Assembly (NCBI RefSeq): GCF_039541075.1
Contig: NZ_BAABFN010000020.1
Coordinates: 71,918-135,917, forward strand
Reading direction: 5' to 3'
DNA: 64,000 bases
Source: Compostibacter hankyongensis
Lineage (GTDB): Bacteria; Bacteroidota; Bacteroidia; Chitinophagales; Chitinophagaceae
The position numbers and the translations under genes are program-made. Shown here in pieces: positions 8,295 through 16,381 of the stretch. Positions within the stretch are counted from its first letter, which is position 1; every line of letters begins with the position of its first letter. The notes beneath the pieces are model-generated. The model did no database searches and was not told the origin of the DNA. It saw nothing but the letters and a program-made list of their open reading frames with translations.

Positions 8295-8459
8295 AAGATG
8301 TAAAGATAGGACTTGCCCTCCTAACCCCCTACTCCCGGCCCCCTAAAGGGGGAAGGTAAAAGGTGAAAGGTAAAAGGTGAAAGGTGAAAGGTGAGGGGAA
8401 ATTTGATGATTTGGAAATTTGATGATTAGAGACCGGAAACCAGAAATCAGAAATCTCAA

Positions 8460-8740
8460 ATCAGAAACGCGCAGCGTTCAGGGAGGCCGCTAAGCAATCG
8501 TAATACGCGAAGTAATCAGCTTTAGACCTGAGGCGGTTTAAAGTTCAAGTTCCAGCGTCCAGCCTCTAAGGTTCCATTCCAGGCAAATTAATTTCAAACC
8601 AGAAAGGCGCAGCCTTCATTGAGACGGCTAAAAAATATTATGCCCGAAATAAACGCGCAGCGCTCATCGAGACCTTTGAAAATCCTTTGCGTGCGGGATA
8701 AACCTCAAATTAGAAACGCGCAGCGAAGCCTTGGCAATGG
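8460..8740. repeat. Degenerate GCGCAGC-type interspersed repeats
   Basis: Four related segments begin AGAAACGCGCAGCGTTCA (8463), AGAAAGGCGCAGCCTTCA (8601), ATAAACGCGCAGCGCTCA (8652) and AGAAACGCGCAGCGAAGC (8711), the middle ones followed by TYGAGAC. The C copy, with GAGACCTTTGAAAATCC then TTTGCGTGCG, resembles 37661-37705 upstream of susC (TTATTGAGACCTTTTGAAAA then GAGTGTACGAACG). They look like decayed copies of one dispersed family. Confidence 0.45.
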
Positions 8741-8916
8741 GATTGAATTATTTTTAAATGGTGTTGCCGAAGCTCGTTTTACGGAGACCGTTACAAAGAC
8801 TTTGTGAACGACGTAAGCCTCAAACCAAAACTACTACACGGGAAAGAATAAACGAAAAGAAAAAACGAAAAGGGGAGGAACATGGGGAAAACCGGTCAAA
8901 AAAGGCCGGAAAAATG

Positions 8917-8949
8917 AAAAAGAGCCGGCATGAGGCGCCGACTCTTTTT
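8917..8949 (+). terminator. Orphan terminator-like hairpin
   Basis: AAAAGAGCCGGC and GCCGACTCTTTTT pair with one mismatch and end in a T-run on the plus strand. The A-run on the other side makes it potentially bidirectional. No gene lies directly upstream on either strand, so it may end an unrecognised RNA or be a leftover. Confidence 0.45.
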
Positions 8950-9360
8950 ACTTACTAACCCATTAAATTCATGTCGAAATTACTAAATGACTTCAGAATA
9001 AAAAAGTTTATTTGCGTTTGTGAATAACTTTTTTTGTGTTAAATTACCCAAAAGCCCTCCGCTGGACAAAGATAAAATAATTCAATATAATAAAAAACAA
9101 TTCATGTAATCAATTGTCTATTAAATTGTTATGAATATTTTAATTCTAATGGGCATATACCGGCCGTTGAGAAAAGAAGCGCTCCACACGCTTGCCATTT
9201 CGACGGAGCAGCTGTCAGCGGCGGGGTGACAAATTGTCATTGTTTCATAAAGTCCTGTTAAAAAATAACTAACGAAAACAAGAAATCGATATTTAAACAC
9301 CGGCTGTAATTTCTGGATAATGATTTGCGGGAATTGTTAAATTTTTAAAAACACAAAGAA

Positions 9361-10080
9361 ATGGGCCTATATCCTATGTTCGGAAGTTCTGCCTTCTGGG
9401 TTGTTTTCGTCCTGATCATGATTGCCGGGATGATCATCAGCGCCCGGCTGCGCCGCAAATTCAAAAAATACAGCGAAGTGCCCCTGGCTGCCGGTCTTTC
9501 CGGTAAGGAAGTGGCCGAAAAGATGCTACAGGACAATGGTATATATGATGTGAAAGTAGTATCTGTAGAAGGTTTCCTGTCTGATCATTATAACCCGCAG
9601 AACAAAACGGTCAACCTCAGCCCCGACGTCTACGGCGGGCGTAATATTGCCGCGGCGGCCGTAGCCGCGCACGAATGCGGACATGCCGTACAGCATGCCA
9701 CCGCCTACGGCATGCTGATGCTGCGCAGCCGGCTGGTGCCCGTTGTGCAGTTCAGCTCCGGTATCGTGCAATGGATCCTGCTGATCGGTATCTTCACCAT
9801 CCGTATCTTTCCCGGCCTGTTGCTGGCGGGTATCGTGCTTTTTGCGCTGACCACGCTTTTCTCCCTGATCACGCTGCCGGTGGAATTCAACGCCTCCCGG
9901 CGGGCGCTGGCCTGGCTCAACGGGAGCCGGGGCGCCATGATCATGACCGCCACCGAGCACGAAAAGGCCAAGGACGCCCTCTGGTGGGCCGCCATGACCT
10001 ATGTGATCGCCGCCGTGCAGTCGCTCCTGACGCTGTTTTATTACATCATGATCTTCCTCGGCGGGCAGCGGCGGAACTGA
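9361..10080 (+). CDS. Membrane zinc metallopeptidase (YugP-like)
   Basis: A 239-residue membrane protein of the neutral zinc metallopeptidase family represented by YugP. The zinc-binding HECGH motif is at about residue 104 (AAHECGHAVQHA). A membrane segment is present at the N-terminus (FWVVFVLIMIAGMIISA), two around residues 130-175 and one near the C-terminus. LPVEFNASRRALAWL after the central membrane pair is typical of the family. The substrate is unknown; members are thought to act in membrane protein quality control. The AT-rich upstream region carries a possible sigma-54-like GG-N10-GC element. Confidence 0.85.
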   Translation: MGLYPMFGSSAFWVVFVLIMIAGMIISARLRRKFKKYSEVPLAAGLSGKEVAEKMLQDNGIYDVKVVSVEGFLSDHYNPQNKTVNLSPDVYGGRNIAAAAVAAHECGHAVQHATAYGMLMLRSRLVPVVQFSSGIVQWILLIGIFTIRIFPGLLLAGIVLFALTTLFSLITLPVEFNASRRALAWLNGSRGAMIMTATEHEKAKDALWWAAMTYVIAAVQSLLTLFYYIMIFLGGQRRN

Positions 10081-10090
10081 ATATGTCTAA

Positions 10091-10166
10091 CGTTTAAGGT
10101 TTGAAGTTTAAGGTTGATCTGCGTTTAAGGTTGATCTGCCCGGAATGAAACTTTAGACCTTAAACG
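10091..10166. repeat. Inverted repeat and short direct repeats after the zinc protease gene
   Basis: CGTTTAAGGT (10091-10100) and ACCTTAAACG (10157-10166) are perfect inverted copies. Between them GTTTAAGGTTGATCTGC occurs twice, the first copy altered at its start. It could be a terminator stem or an intergenic repeat; there is no T-run. Confidence 0.4.
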
Positions 10167-10259
10167 ATAAGTGTTCCTGTCCTTCTTTTCAGGATTGCAA
10201 AATTTTTATTGATCTTCAATGGGTTGCAAAGGCATTATAAAAAAATGCCCTGAAAAAAC

Positions 10260-10290
10260 TTTGTGGATTACCCGGTTCCCCTTACCTTTG
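10260..10290 (+). promoter_or_regulatory. Promoter of the rplM ribosomal operon
   Basis: TTTG (10260-10263), exactly 19 bases, then TACCTTTG (10283-10290): a perfect match to the Bacteroidota housekeeping promoter, 47 bases before the rplM start codon. Confidence 0.85.
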
Positions 10291-10337
10291 CCCTCCTTTT
10301 GAATCAAGATGTTTGATCATATTTACAGTTTACACTC

Positions 10338-10781
10338 ATGGACACGTTAAGTCTCAGAACCCAATCGGCGAACAAGGCTACCGTTCAGCACAACTGGTAC
10401 GTGGTGGATGCCACCAACCTGACCCTGGGCCGCATGTGCTCCCGCATCGCCACTGTTTTGCGGGGTAAGAATAAGCCGTATTATACACCGCATGTGGATT
10501 GCGGCGACTATATAATCGTCATCAATGCGGACAAGGTAAAGCTCACCGGAGCCAAGCTCGATCAGAAAACCTATCTGACCTTTTCCGGCTATCCCGGAGG
10601 TCAGAAAAAGGAAATGGCCCGCAGCCTGCTGAACCGCCGTCCCGAAGCCGTTATCGAACGCGCCGTAAAAGGGATGTTGCCCAAGAACCGCCTGGGTCGC
10701 CAGCTTTTCAAGAAGCTGTTCGTATATGCCGGTGCCGAGCATCCGCATATTGCCCAGAAACCCGAGTCTTTAACATTTTAA
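10338..10781 (+). CDS. rplM: 50S ribosomal protein L13
   Basis: 147 residues and clearly uL13: WYVVDATNLTLGRMCSRIAT, HVDCGDYIIVINADKVKLTG, TYLTFSGYPGGQKK, a variant of the usual Y.hsgyPGG motif, and GMLPKNRLGRQLFKKLFVY. It binds 23S rRNA early in 50S assembly. It heads the rplM-rpsI-rpsB-tsf cluster and lies directly behind a consensus promoter. Confidence 0.97.
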   Translation: MDTLSLRTQSANKATVQHNWYVVDATNLTLGRMCSRIATVLRGKNKPYYTPHVDCGDYIIVINADKVKLTGAKLDQKTYLTFSGYPGGQKKEMARSLLNRRPEAVIERAVKGMLPKNRLGRQLFKKLFVYAGAEHPHIAQKPESLTF

Positions 10782-10794
10782 TTAGCTGTATAAA

Positions 10795-11184
10795 ATGGAG
10801 AAACAAAAAACCTCCGTTGGTCGCCGTAAAGAAGCGGTTGCCCGTGTGATCCTCACCAAAGGCAGCGGTGAGATCATCATCAACGGTAAAGCGTATAAAG
10901 AATATTTCCCGCTGGTGTACCTGCAGAATCAGGTAGCGGCCCCGCTGAACGTCATCGAAGCCGCCGACAAGTTCGACGTAAAGGCCAATGTAAGCGGCGG
11001 CGGCATAAAAGGTCAGGCCGAGGCCGTGCGGCTGGGTATCGCCCGCAGTCTCTGCACGATCAACGCCGACTTCCGGCCCCCGCTGAAGCATGCGGGCCTG
11101 CTGAGGCGCGATCCGCGCGGCGTGGAACGGAAAAAACCGGGTCAGAAGAAAGCCCGTAAGAACTTCCAGTTCTCCAAGCGCTAA
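10795..11184 (+). CDS. rpsI: 30S ribosomal protein S9
   Basis: 129 residues, starting 13 bases after rplM. uS9 marks are SVGRRKEAVARVIL, GEIIINGKAYKEYFP, VSGGGIKGQAEAVRLGIARS and the conserved basic tail RKKPGQKKARKNFQFSKR. The last Lys-Arg reaches the P-site tRNA in known ribosomes. Confidence 0.97.
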   Translation: MEKQKTSVGRRKEAVARVILTKGSGEIIINGKAYKEYFPLVYLQNQVAAPLNVIEAADKFDVKANVSGGGIKGQAEAVRLGIARSLCTINADFRPPLKHAGLLRRDPRGVERKKPGQKKARKNFQFSKR

Positions 11185-11250
11185 TCCTTGTTCGCTTGCC
11201 TGTAGATCAGAAAGGTTATCAACGTTAAACATTCGACTTTATACCATATT

Positions 11251-12174
11251 ATGGAAGAGAATAAAACCTCCCTGCAACAGCAACTGCTTGAAGCAGGCGT
11301 TCACTTCGGCCACCTCAAAAAGAAGTGGAACCCCAAGATGCTGCCTTACATCTTTGCGGAAAAGAAAGGGATACATATCATTGACCTGAACAGGACCGTA
11401 GAAGGCCTGCAGGAAGCTGCCGCAGCCATGAAGGCCATCGCGCGGAGCGGTAAAAAGATCATGTTCGTGGCTACGAAGAAGCAGGCCAAGGATATCGTGG
11501 CTGACGCCGCCAAGCGGGTCAACATGCCCTTTGCCACCGAACGCTGGCTGGGCGGCATGCTCACCAACTTCTCCACCATCCGCAAGAGCGTGAAGAAGAT
11601 GCAGAGCATCGAGAAAATGCTGGGCGACGGCACCTTTGACAACATTACCAAAAAGGAACGTCTCACCCTGCAGCGCGATAAAGAGAAGATGGAAAAGGTG
11701 CTGGGCGGTATCTCCCAGCTGGCCCGTGTACCCGCCGCGCTCTTTATCGTGGACATCAGCCATGAGCATATCGCGCTGGCGGAAGCCCGCCGGCTGAACA
11801 TCACCACCCTCGGCATGGTGGATACCAACTCCGATCCCAGCAAGGTGGATTTCGCTATCCCCGCCAATGACGATGCCACCAAATCCATCGCCATCATCAC
11901 CAACTATGTGACGGCGGCCATCGCGGAAGGCCTGGCAGAAAGGGCCAACGAGAAAGAGCAGGATGAAGTGGAAGAGGATGAAAATGAAAAACGGGCCCGC
12001 CGCCTCGAAAAAGAAGCGGAAACGGAAGAGGGCCGTCAGGGCCGCCGCAGCGGCGCCGGAACAGGCGCACCACGCGGAGGCGGCGCCGGAGCGGGCGGAC
12101 GTGGAGGCGGAGCGCCCAAACGCCGGACGCCCAGCACGGGCGGTGGCGGCAGGAGACCGGCACCCAAGCGCTGA
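11251..12174 (+). CDS. rpsB: 30S ribosomal protein S2 with long Gly/Arg-rich C-terminal tail
   Basis: 307 residues; the conserved uS2 core ends near residue 235. Core marks are QQLLEAGVHFGH, WNPKMLPYIF, VATKKQAKD, NMPFATERWLGGMLTN, ALFIVDISHEHIALAEA and GMVDTNSDPSKVDFAIPAND. The roughly 70-residue extension begins with an acidic/basic alternating stretch (about 230-262) and turns into a Gly/Arg/Pro-rich tail with GAPRGGGAGAGGRGGGAPKR. S2 proteins of about 230-280 residues are usual. The start codon is supported by the core alignment. Confidence 0.96.
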   Translation: MEENKTSLQQQLLEAGVHFGHLKKKWNPKMLPYIFAEKKGIHIIDLNRTVEGLQEAAAAMKAIARSGKKIMFVATKKQAKDIVADAAKRVNMPFATERWLGGMLTNFSTIRKSVKKMQSIEKMLGDGTFDNITKKERLTLQRDKEKMEKVLGGISQLARVPAALFIVDISHEHIALAEARRLNITTLGMVDTNSDPSKVDFAIPANDDATKSIAIITNYVTAAIAEGLAERANEKEQDEVEEDENEKRARRLEKEAETEEGRQGRRSGAGTGAPRGGGAGAGGRGGGAPKRRTPSTGGGGRRPAPKR

Positions 12175-12269
12175 TTTTCTCCGTATCTGTAAAAGAAGCC
12201 GGGGAGAGGAGCGTGAAAGAGAAGGGGCGAATGCTCCTTCCGTTTTGAAAATATATTTAATCAACTGAA

Positions 12270-13106
12270 ATGGCAACTATAACAGCAGCAGATATCAATA
12301 AATTACGTCAGCAAACCGGCGCCGGAATGATGGATTGCCGGAAAGCGCTGGTGGAAAACGACGGCGATTTTGAAAAAGCCATCGATTTCCTGAGGAAAAA
12401 AGGACAAAAGGTAGCCGCCCTGCGGAGCGACCGGGAGACGAAAGAAGGCGTGGTCATTGCCAAAACCGCTGACGATCATACTGCCGGCGTCATCATCTGC
12501 CTGAGCTGTGAAACGGATTTTGTGGCGAAAAACCAGGACTTTATCGCCTTCGGCCAGTCGGTAGCCGACCTGGCGCTGTCGGTAAAGGCGGATTCGCTGG
12601 AAGCGCTCAGCGCAGCTTCCCTGGACGGCGCCACCGTCGCAGACAAGCTGAACGACCAGGTAGCCCGCATCGGTGAAAAGATCACCCTCAGCAGGTTTGA
12701 AAGGGTGGAAGCCGGATACGTAACGGCCTATATCCACGGCAATTACCGCATCGGGGTGTTGGCCGGCTTTACCAAGGCTGTGGATGCCGAAGCCGCCAAG
12801 GATATTACCATGCAGATCGCTGCCATGAATCCCGTAGCCACGCATGCCGATGCCGTAGCCCCCGAAGTGGTGGAAAGGGAAAAGGCCATTGTGCTCGAGC
12901 AGATCAAGAACGATCCGAAAATGGCCGGCAAGCCCGACGCTATGCTGGATAAGATAGCCGAAGGCAAGCTGAATGCCTTCTTTAAAGAAAATACCCTGCT
13001 GGCGCAGGCTTTTGTGAAAGACAGCAGCAAGAGCGTAGCCGATTACCTGAAATCGGTAGATGCCGAGGCGTCCATCACGGAGTTCCGGCGTGTCGCGATC
13101 GGATAA
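12270..13106 (+). CDS. tsf: Translation elongation factor Ts
   Basis: 278 residues. The UBA-like N-terminus includes KLRQQTGAGMMDCRKALVEN, and the core has the TDFVAKN exchange motif (ETDFVAKNQDF) that inserts Phe next to the EF-Tu nucleotide site. It recycles EF-Tu-GDP. It lies 95 bases after rpsB in the normal rpsB-tsf order, and a strong terminator follows. Confidence 0.97.
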   Translation: MATITAADINKLRQQTGAGMMDCRKALVENDGDFEKAIDFLRKKGQKVAALRSDRETKEGVVIAKTADDHTAGVIICLSCETDFVAKNQDFIAFGQSVADLALSVKADSLEALSAASLDGATVADKLNDQVARIGEKITLSRFERVEAGYVTAYIHGNYRIGVLAGFTKAVDAEAAKDITMQIAAMNPVATHADAVAPEVVEREKAIVLEQIKNDPKMAGKPDAMLDKIAEGKLNAFFKENTLLAQAFVKDSSKSVADYLKSVDAEASITEFRRVAIG

Positions 13107-13115
13107 AATCACTTC

Positions 13116-13146
13116 AAAAAGGAGAGCCGGCCGCTCTCCTTTTTTG
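13116..13146 (+). terminator. Rho-independent terminator after tsf
   Basis: AAAAAGGAGAGC pairs with GCTCTCCTTTTTT around a CGGC loop; the T-run follows directly. It starts 10 bases after the tsf stop and separates the rplM-tsf cluster from pyrH. Confidence 0.9.
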
Positions 13147-13236
13147 TGCCCTTTCAGGTCCTCCTCCCTGCGGGAAAGAAAAATTTCGGCCTCAGCCGTG
13201 AAATAATCAGGTCAAAGTTTTAATTTCAACCGCGTT

Positions 13237-13947
13237 ATGCTTCCAAAATACAAACGTATCCTGCTGAAATTAAGCGGGGAATCCCTGATGGGGGAAAAGT
13301 CCTACGGCATCGATGCCCGGATCATCGCCCAGTATGCCAAAGACATCAGCCAGATCGCCGACCTGGGCGTTCAGGTAGCCATCGTTATCGGCGGCGGAAA
13401 CATCTACCGCGGCATGGATGAAAAAGAGACCGGCATCGAACGGGCTACCGGCGATTACATGGGTATGCTGGCCACCGTCATCAACGGCATGGCCCTGCAG
13501 AGCGGACTGGAAAAGATCGGGCTCTTTACCCGTCTGCAGTCGGCGATAAAAATGGAGCAGATCGCCGAGCCCTATATTCGCCGGCGGGCCATCCGCCACC
13601 TGGAAAAAGGCCGTATCGTCATCTTCGGGGCCGGTACCGGCAATCCGTATTTTACCACCGATACAGCAGCTTCCCTGCGGGCCATCGAGATAGAGGCCGA
13701 CGTGATCCTCAAGGGCACCCGGGTAGACGGCATCTATACCGCCGATCCGGAAAAAGACAAAACCGCCCGGCGTTACAACGTGATCTCCTTTGACGAAGTT
13801 TACCGCAATAACCTCAATGTGATGGACATGACCGCTTTTACGCTGTGTCATGAAAACAAGCTGCCCATTATCGTATTCGATATGAACCAGCCGGGCAATC
13901 TCCTGAAAGTGGTGAGCGGAGAAGAAGTCGGCACCCTCGTTAAGTAG
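13237..13947 (+). CDS. pyrH: UMP kinase
   Basis: 236 residues, full length for bacterial PyrH, an amino-acid-kinase fold enzyme phosphorylating UMP to UDP. Marks are the start KRILLKLSGESLMG, VAIVIGGGNIYRG, GDYMGMLATVINGMAL, VIFGAGTGNPYFTTDTAA and ILKGTRVDGIYTADPEKD. In many genomes it sits between tsf and frr, as here after tsf. Its last 8 bases overlap the stop of the convergent lipoprotein gene. Confidence 0.97.
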   Translation: MLPKYKRILLKLSGESLMGEKSYGIDARIIAQYAKDISQIADLGVQVAIVIGGGNIYRGMDEKETGIERATGDYMGMLATVINGMALQSGLEKIGLFTRLQSAIKMEQIAEPYIRRRAIRHLEKGRIVIFGAGTGNPYFTTDTAASLRAIEIEADVILKGTRVDGIYTADPEKDKTARRYNVISFDEVYRNNLNVMDMTAFTLCHENKLPIIVFDMNQPGNLLKVVSGEEVGTLVK

Positions 13948-15145
13948 CCGGTACGCCGCCCGGATTTTTCAGCACATCCTGCAGCTCGGAAAAAGGCACG
14001 AACAGCTCGATGGGACCTACCGCATAGGGCGCTACCTCGTAAGGGTTGTAGATAAAGCCGATGCCGTGACCGGTCAGGTAAAAATTATCCGTAAGGTTCA
14101 GGTGCTTGTCGAACAATATGCCGTAACGCCGGCTGTTGAGCGCGGCTTTCTCCGGAATATCATAAGCCCGGCGCAGCTTTTGCTCCAGTACCTGCTGCAG
14201 CTTCTTTTCGTATCCGGGACGAAACAGATCGCCCCGCTCCAGTATCCGGGCATGTTTGAGGTCCCATACCACCAGCAGGGTATTGGTCTGCCCGTGCGCG
14301 CCTCCCGTATATTCGTAACGGTTACAGGCCAGGCTGACGATATCTCCCGCATTCCACAACAGTTCCATCCGTATCTGTGATTCCCAGTTGAAGGTACCGG
14401 CGGCAAAACCCGGCGACAGGTTAGCGCGGGCCTGCTTATAGGTGGTCAGGAAAGAGTCTGCCGCATTCCGCAAGGCCTGGGCGCCCGCTGTTACCGGCGT
14501 ATGCAATCCCAGCAGGTCGCCCGCCAGCGTCTGCTGTACCAGCAGATGTCCGGCATCCGGCCATCCTTTTCCCGGCCACAGCAACGTATAGGCGATCCTC
14601 GCCTTGGGCGAGCTGCTGTCTCCGGGCTTCAGCGACAGGGAATCCTGAAGTCGGTATACCTGCCAGCGGCGGGTACCTTCCGAGTAGATCTCCTGCAGCG
14701 CGAAAGCTGCCGGGGCAGCCTGAGACCCTTTCCCCTCCTGCTCCGCAGGCTTACAGTACCCGCTGAAAACGCCCGGCTGGGAGAAGGTGCCCTGCAGCGT
14801 GTCCACGGGATCGTACTGCCGGTAGGTAACGAGGGTGATATGGCCGGCCGTGTCGGTGCTGCCGCTGATGGTCACGGGGCGGGCCAGGGAGTCTTCATAG
14901 AAGATGCCGTCATACTGCCCGTCGCTTTTGGTCAGCTGCAGCGTTACCTTTTTCCCGCCCAGGTTGCCCTGCAGATATTTGTAATAGGCGGTCTGCACCT
15001 TTTCATCGCGTTCGTGCTGCCCGGAGGAGGAAGCGTCGTTGCGGCTTCCCGGATGGCAGCCGGCGAGCAGGCCGGCGGCTGCCATAGCTAAGCAGCGGCG
15101 GAGATATGGGGAATAGTGATACATCGGTTTATGGGTTTTCATCAT
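13940..15145 (-). CDS. Lipoprotein with RsiV-like DUF3298/DUF4163 C-terminal domain
   Basis: 401 residues. A lipobox LLAGC near residue 30 predicts a lipid-anchored exported protein. The middle part has a beta-rich region with YRQYDPVDTLQGTF. The C-terminus (about 250-390) carries the DUF3298 pattern: YEYTGGAHGQTNTLL, DLFRPGYEKKLQQVLEQKL, NFYLTGHGIGFIYNPYEVAP and VPFSELQDVL. Such domains occur in RsiV-type proteins and many Bacteroidota lipoproteins; ligand unknown (RsiV binds lysozyme). The ATG pair at 15145/15142 overlaps the end of ackA by 17 bases; the ATG at 15124, just behind the ackA stop, is an equally good start. Probably translated with ackA-pta. Confidence 0.75.
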   Translation of the reverse strand: MMKTHKPMYHYSPYLRRCLAMAAAGLLAGCHPGSRNDASSSGQHERDEKVQTAYYKYLQGNLGGKKVTLQLTKSDGQYDGIFYEDSLARPVTISGSTDTAGHITLVTYRQYDPVDTLQGTFSQPGVFSGYCKPAEQEGKGSQAAPAAFALQEIYSEGTRRWQVYRLQDSLSLKPGDSSSPKARIAYTLLWPGKGWPDAGHLLVQQTLAGDLLGLHTPVTAGAQALRNAADSFLTTYKQARANLSPGFAAGTFNWESQIRMELLWNAGDIVSLACNRYEYTGGAHGQTNTLLVVWDLKHARILERGDLFRPGYEKKLQQVLEQKLRRAYDIPEKAALNSRRYGILFDKHLNLTDNFYLTGHGIGFIYNPYEVAPYAVGPIELFVPFSELQDVLKNPGGVPAT

Positions 15146-16340
15146 GATCTGTGATTAAGCGCGCGGTTTCCACCGCAATGGCCAGCTCTTCACGGGTAGG
15201 AACGACCAGCAGGGGCAGGGCGCCTGATATCTGTATTTCGCGGAGCTCACTGCTCTTTTGTTCGTTCCTTGTTCTATCCAAACGGATGCCAAAAAAATCC
15301 AGATCGCTGCAGATCTGCGCCCGCATGGCGGCATCGTTCTCTCCCACGCCGGCGGTAAATACGAGGGCATCCACACCGTTCATGGCTGCAATATAGGCTC
15401 CGATGAATTTTTTGATCCGGTAGGCATACATATCCAGGGCCAGCCGGGCCTCTTTCTCCCCGGCGTCGGCGGCCCGGTGCACCTCGCGCATGTCGCTGAA
15501 GCCGCTCAGCCCTTTCAGACCGCTTTCCTTGTTCAGCAGGTGCCGCACCTGCCCGGGCTTATACCCCAGCGTTTCGGTGAGGTAAAAAATTACGGTAGGA
15601 TCCAGCTGCCCGCTGCGCGTGCCCATGATCAGGCCGTCCAAAGCGCCCAGACCCATCGACGTGTCGATGCTGCGGCCGTTCTGCACCGCCGCCATACTGC
15701 AGCCGTTGCCAAGGTGCAACGTGATGATGCGGGCGCCGGGATTACCCAGATGATGTGCGGCCTCGCGCGAAACGTAGGCATGGCTGATGCCGTGGAAGCC
15801 GAAGCTGCGGATGCCCTGCTTTTCGTACAGCTCGTTCGGGATGGCATACCGGTAAGCACGGGCGGGCATGGTCTGGTGGAAGGCCGTGTCAAAGACCGCG
15901 ATGTGGCGGGCCTGCGGAAAGAAAGCCTCGGCTACGGCAATGCCCTGCAGGTTAGCTGGATTGTGCAGGGGCACCAGCGGGGAGAGACGGCGGATATCGG
16001 CTTTTACGGCATCGTTGATCAGCACGGTATGGGTATAGGCTTCCCCGCCATGCACCACGCGATGCCCTATTGCCTTCACGGCTTCGGGATGGTGCACTAC
16101 AGGATGCTGCCCGCGCGTGAGCAGTGTCACCGCTTCCTGCATGGCGGCGGTATGATCGGGGAAATTCTTCTGGCTGATCTGTTCTGTAGTCCCTGCTTCC
16201 GTATATACGCGGTGTACGAGCGAGCTCCCCGGCAGGCCGATACGGTCCGCCAGTCCGCTGCACAGCGTTTTTCGCGTATCCGTGTCGATATATTCGTATT
16301 TCAGGGAAGAACTGCCGGCATTGATAACTAAAACGTGCAT
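15129..16340 (-). CDS. ackA: Acetate kinase
   Basis: 403 residues, full length. ASKHA-family marks are LVINAGSSSLKYEY at the N-terminus, HRVVHGGEAYT, VFDTAFHQTMP, HGISHAYV, LGNGCSMAAVQNGRSIDTSM and FTAGVGENDAAMR. It converts acetyl phosphate and ADP to acetate and ATP. It lies 41 bases downstream of pta on the same strand, the usual arrangement for acetate production. Confidence 0.97.
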   Translation of the reverse strand: MHVLVINAGSSSLKYEYIDTDTRKTLCSGLADRIGLPGSSLVHRVYTEAGTTEQISQKNFPDHTAAMQEAVTLLTRGQHPVVHHPEAVKAIGHRVVHGGEAYTHTVLINDAVKADIRRLSPLVPLHNPANLQGIAVAEAFFPQARHIAVFDTAFHQTMPARAYRYAIPNELYEKQGIRSFGFHGISHAYVSREAAHHLGNPGARIITLHLGNGCSMAAVQNGRSIDTSMGLGALDGLIMGTRSGQLDPTVIFYLTETLGYKPGQVRHLLNKESGLKGLSGFSDMREVHRAADAGEKEARLALDMYAYRIKKFIGAYIAAMNGVDALVFTAGVGENDAAMRAQICSDLDFFGIRLDRTRNEQKSSELREIQISGALPLLVVPTREELAIAVETARLITDHDENP

Positions 16341-16381
16341 ACGCTGATCGCTTTTGGCGCACCGCCCCGGAACAGGTGGAT

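Larger units (their letters stand above)
8295..9360. other. 1.07-kb gene-free region: repeats, an orphan terminator and an AT-rich control region
   Basis: No credible gene. 8340-8396 holds short tandem words (AAAGGTG/AAAGGTA) after CCCCTAAAGGGGG. 8400-8427 has TTTGATGATTTGGAAATTTG words. 8460-8740 has several copies of a GCGCAGC-type repeat. 8917-8949 is a hairpin with T-run. 8950-9360 is AT-rich and includes a palindrome TGACAAATTGTCA (9227-9239) and a GG-N10-GC element (9314-9328) before the zinc protease gene. Open frames across 8619-8958 are translations of the repeats and were not called. Confidence 0.5.

Noticed and set aside
8619..8958. Two short open frames in the repeat region
   Set aside because: They translate copies of the dispersed repeat and have no start signal or protein pattern.
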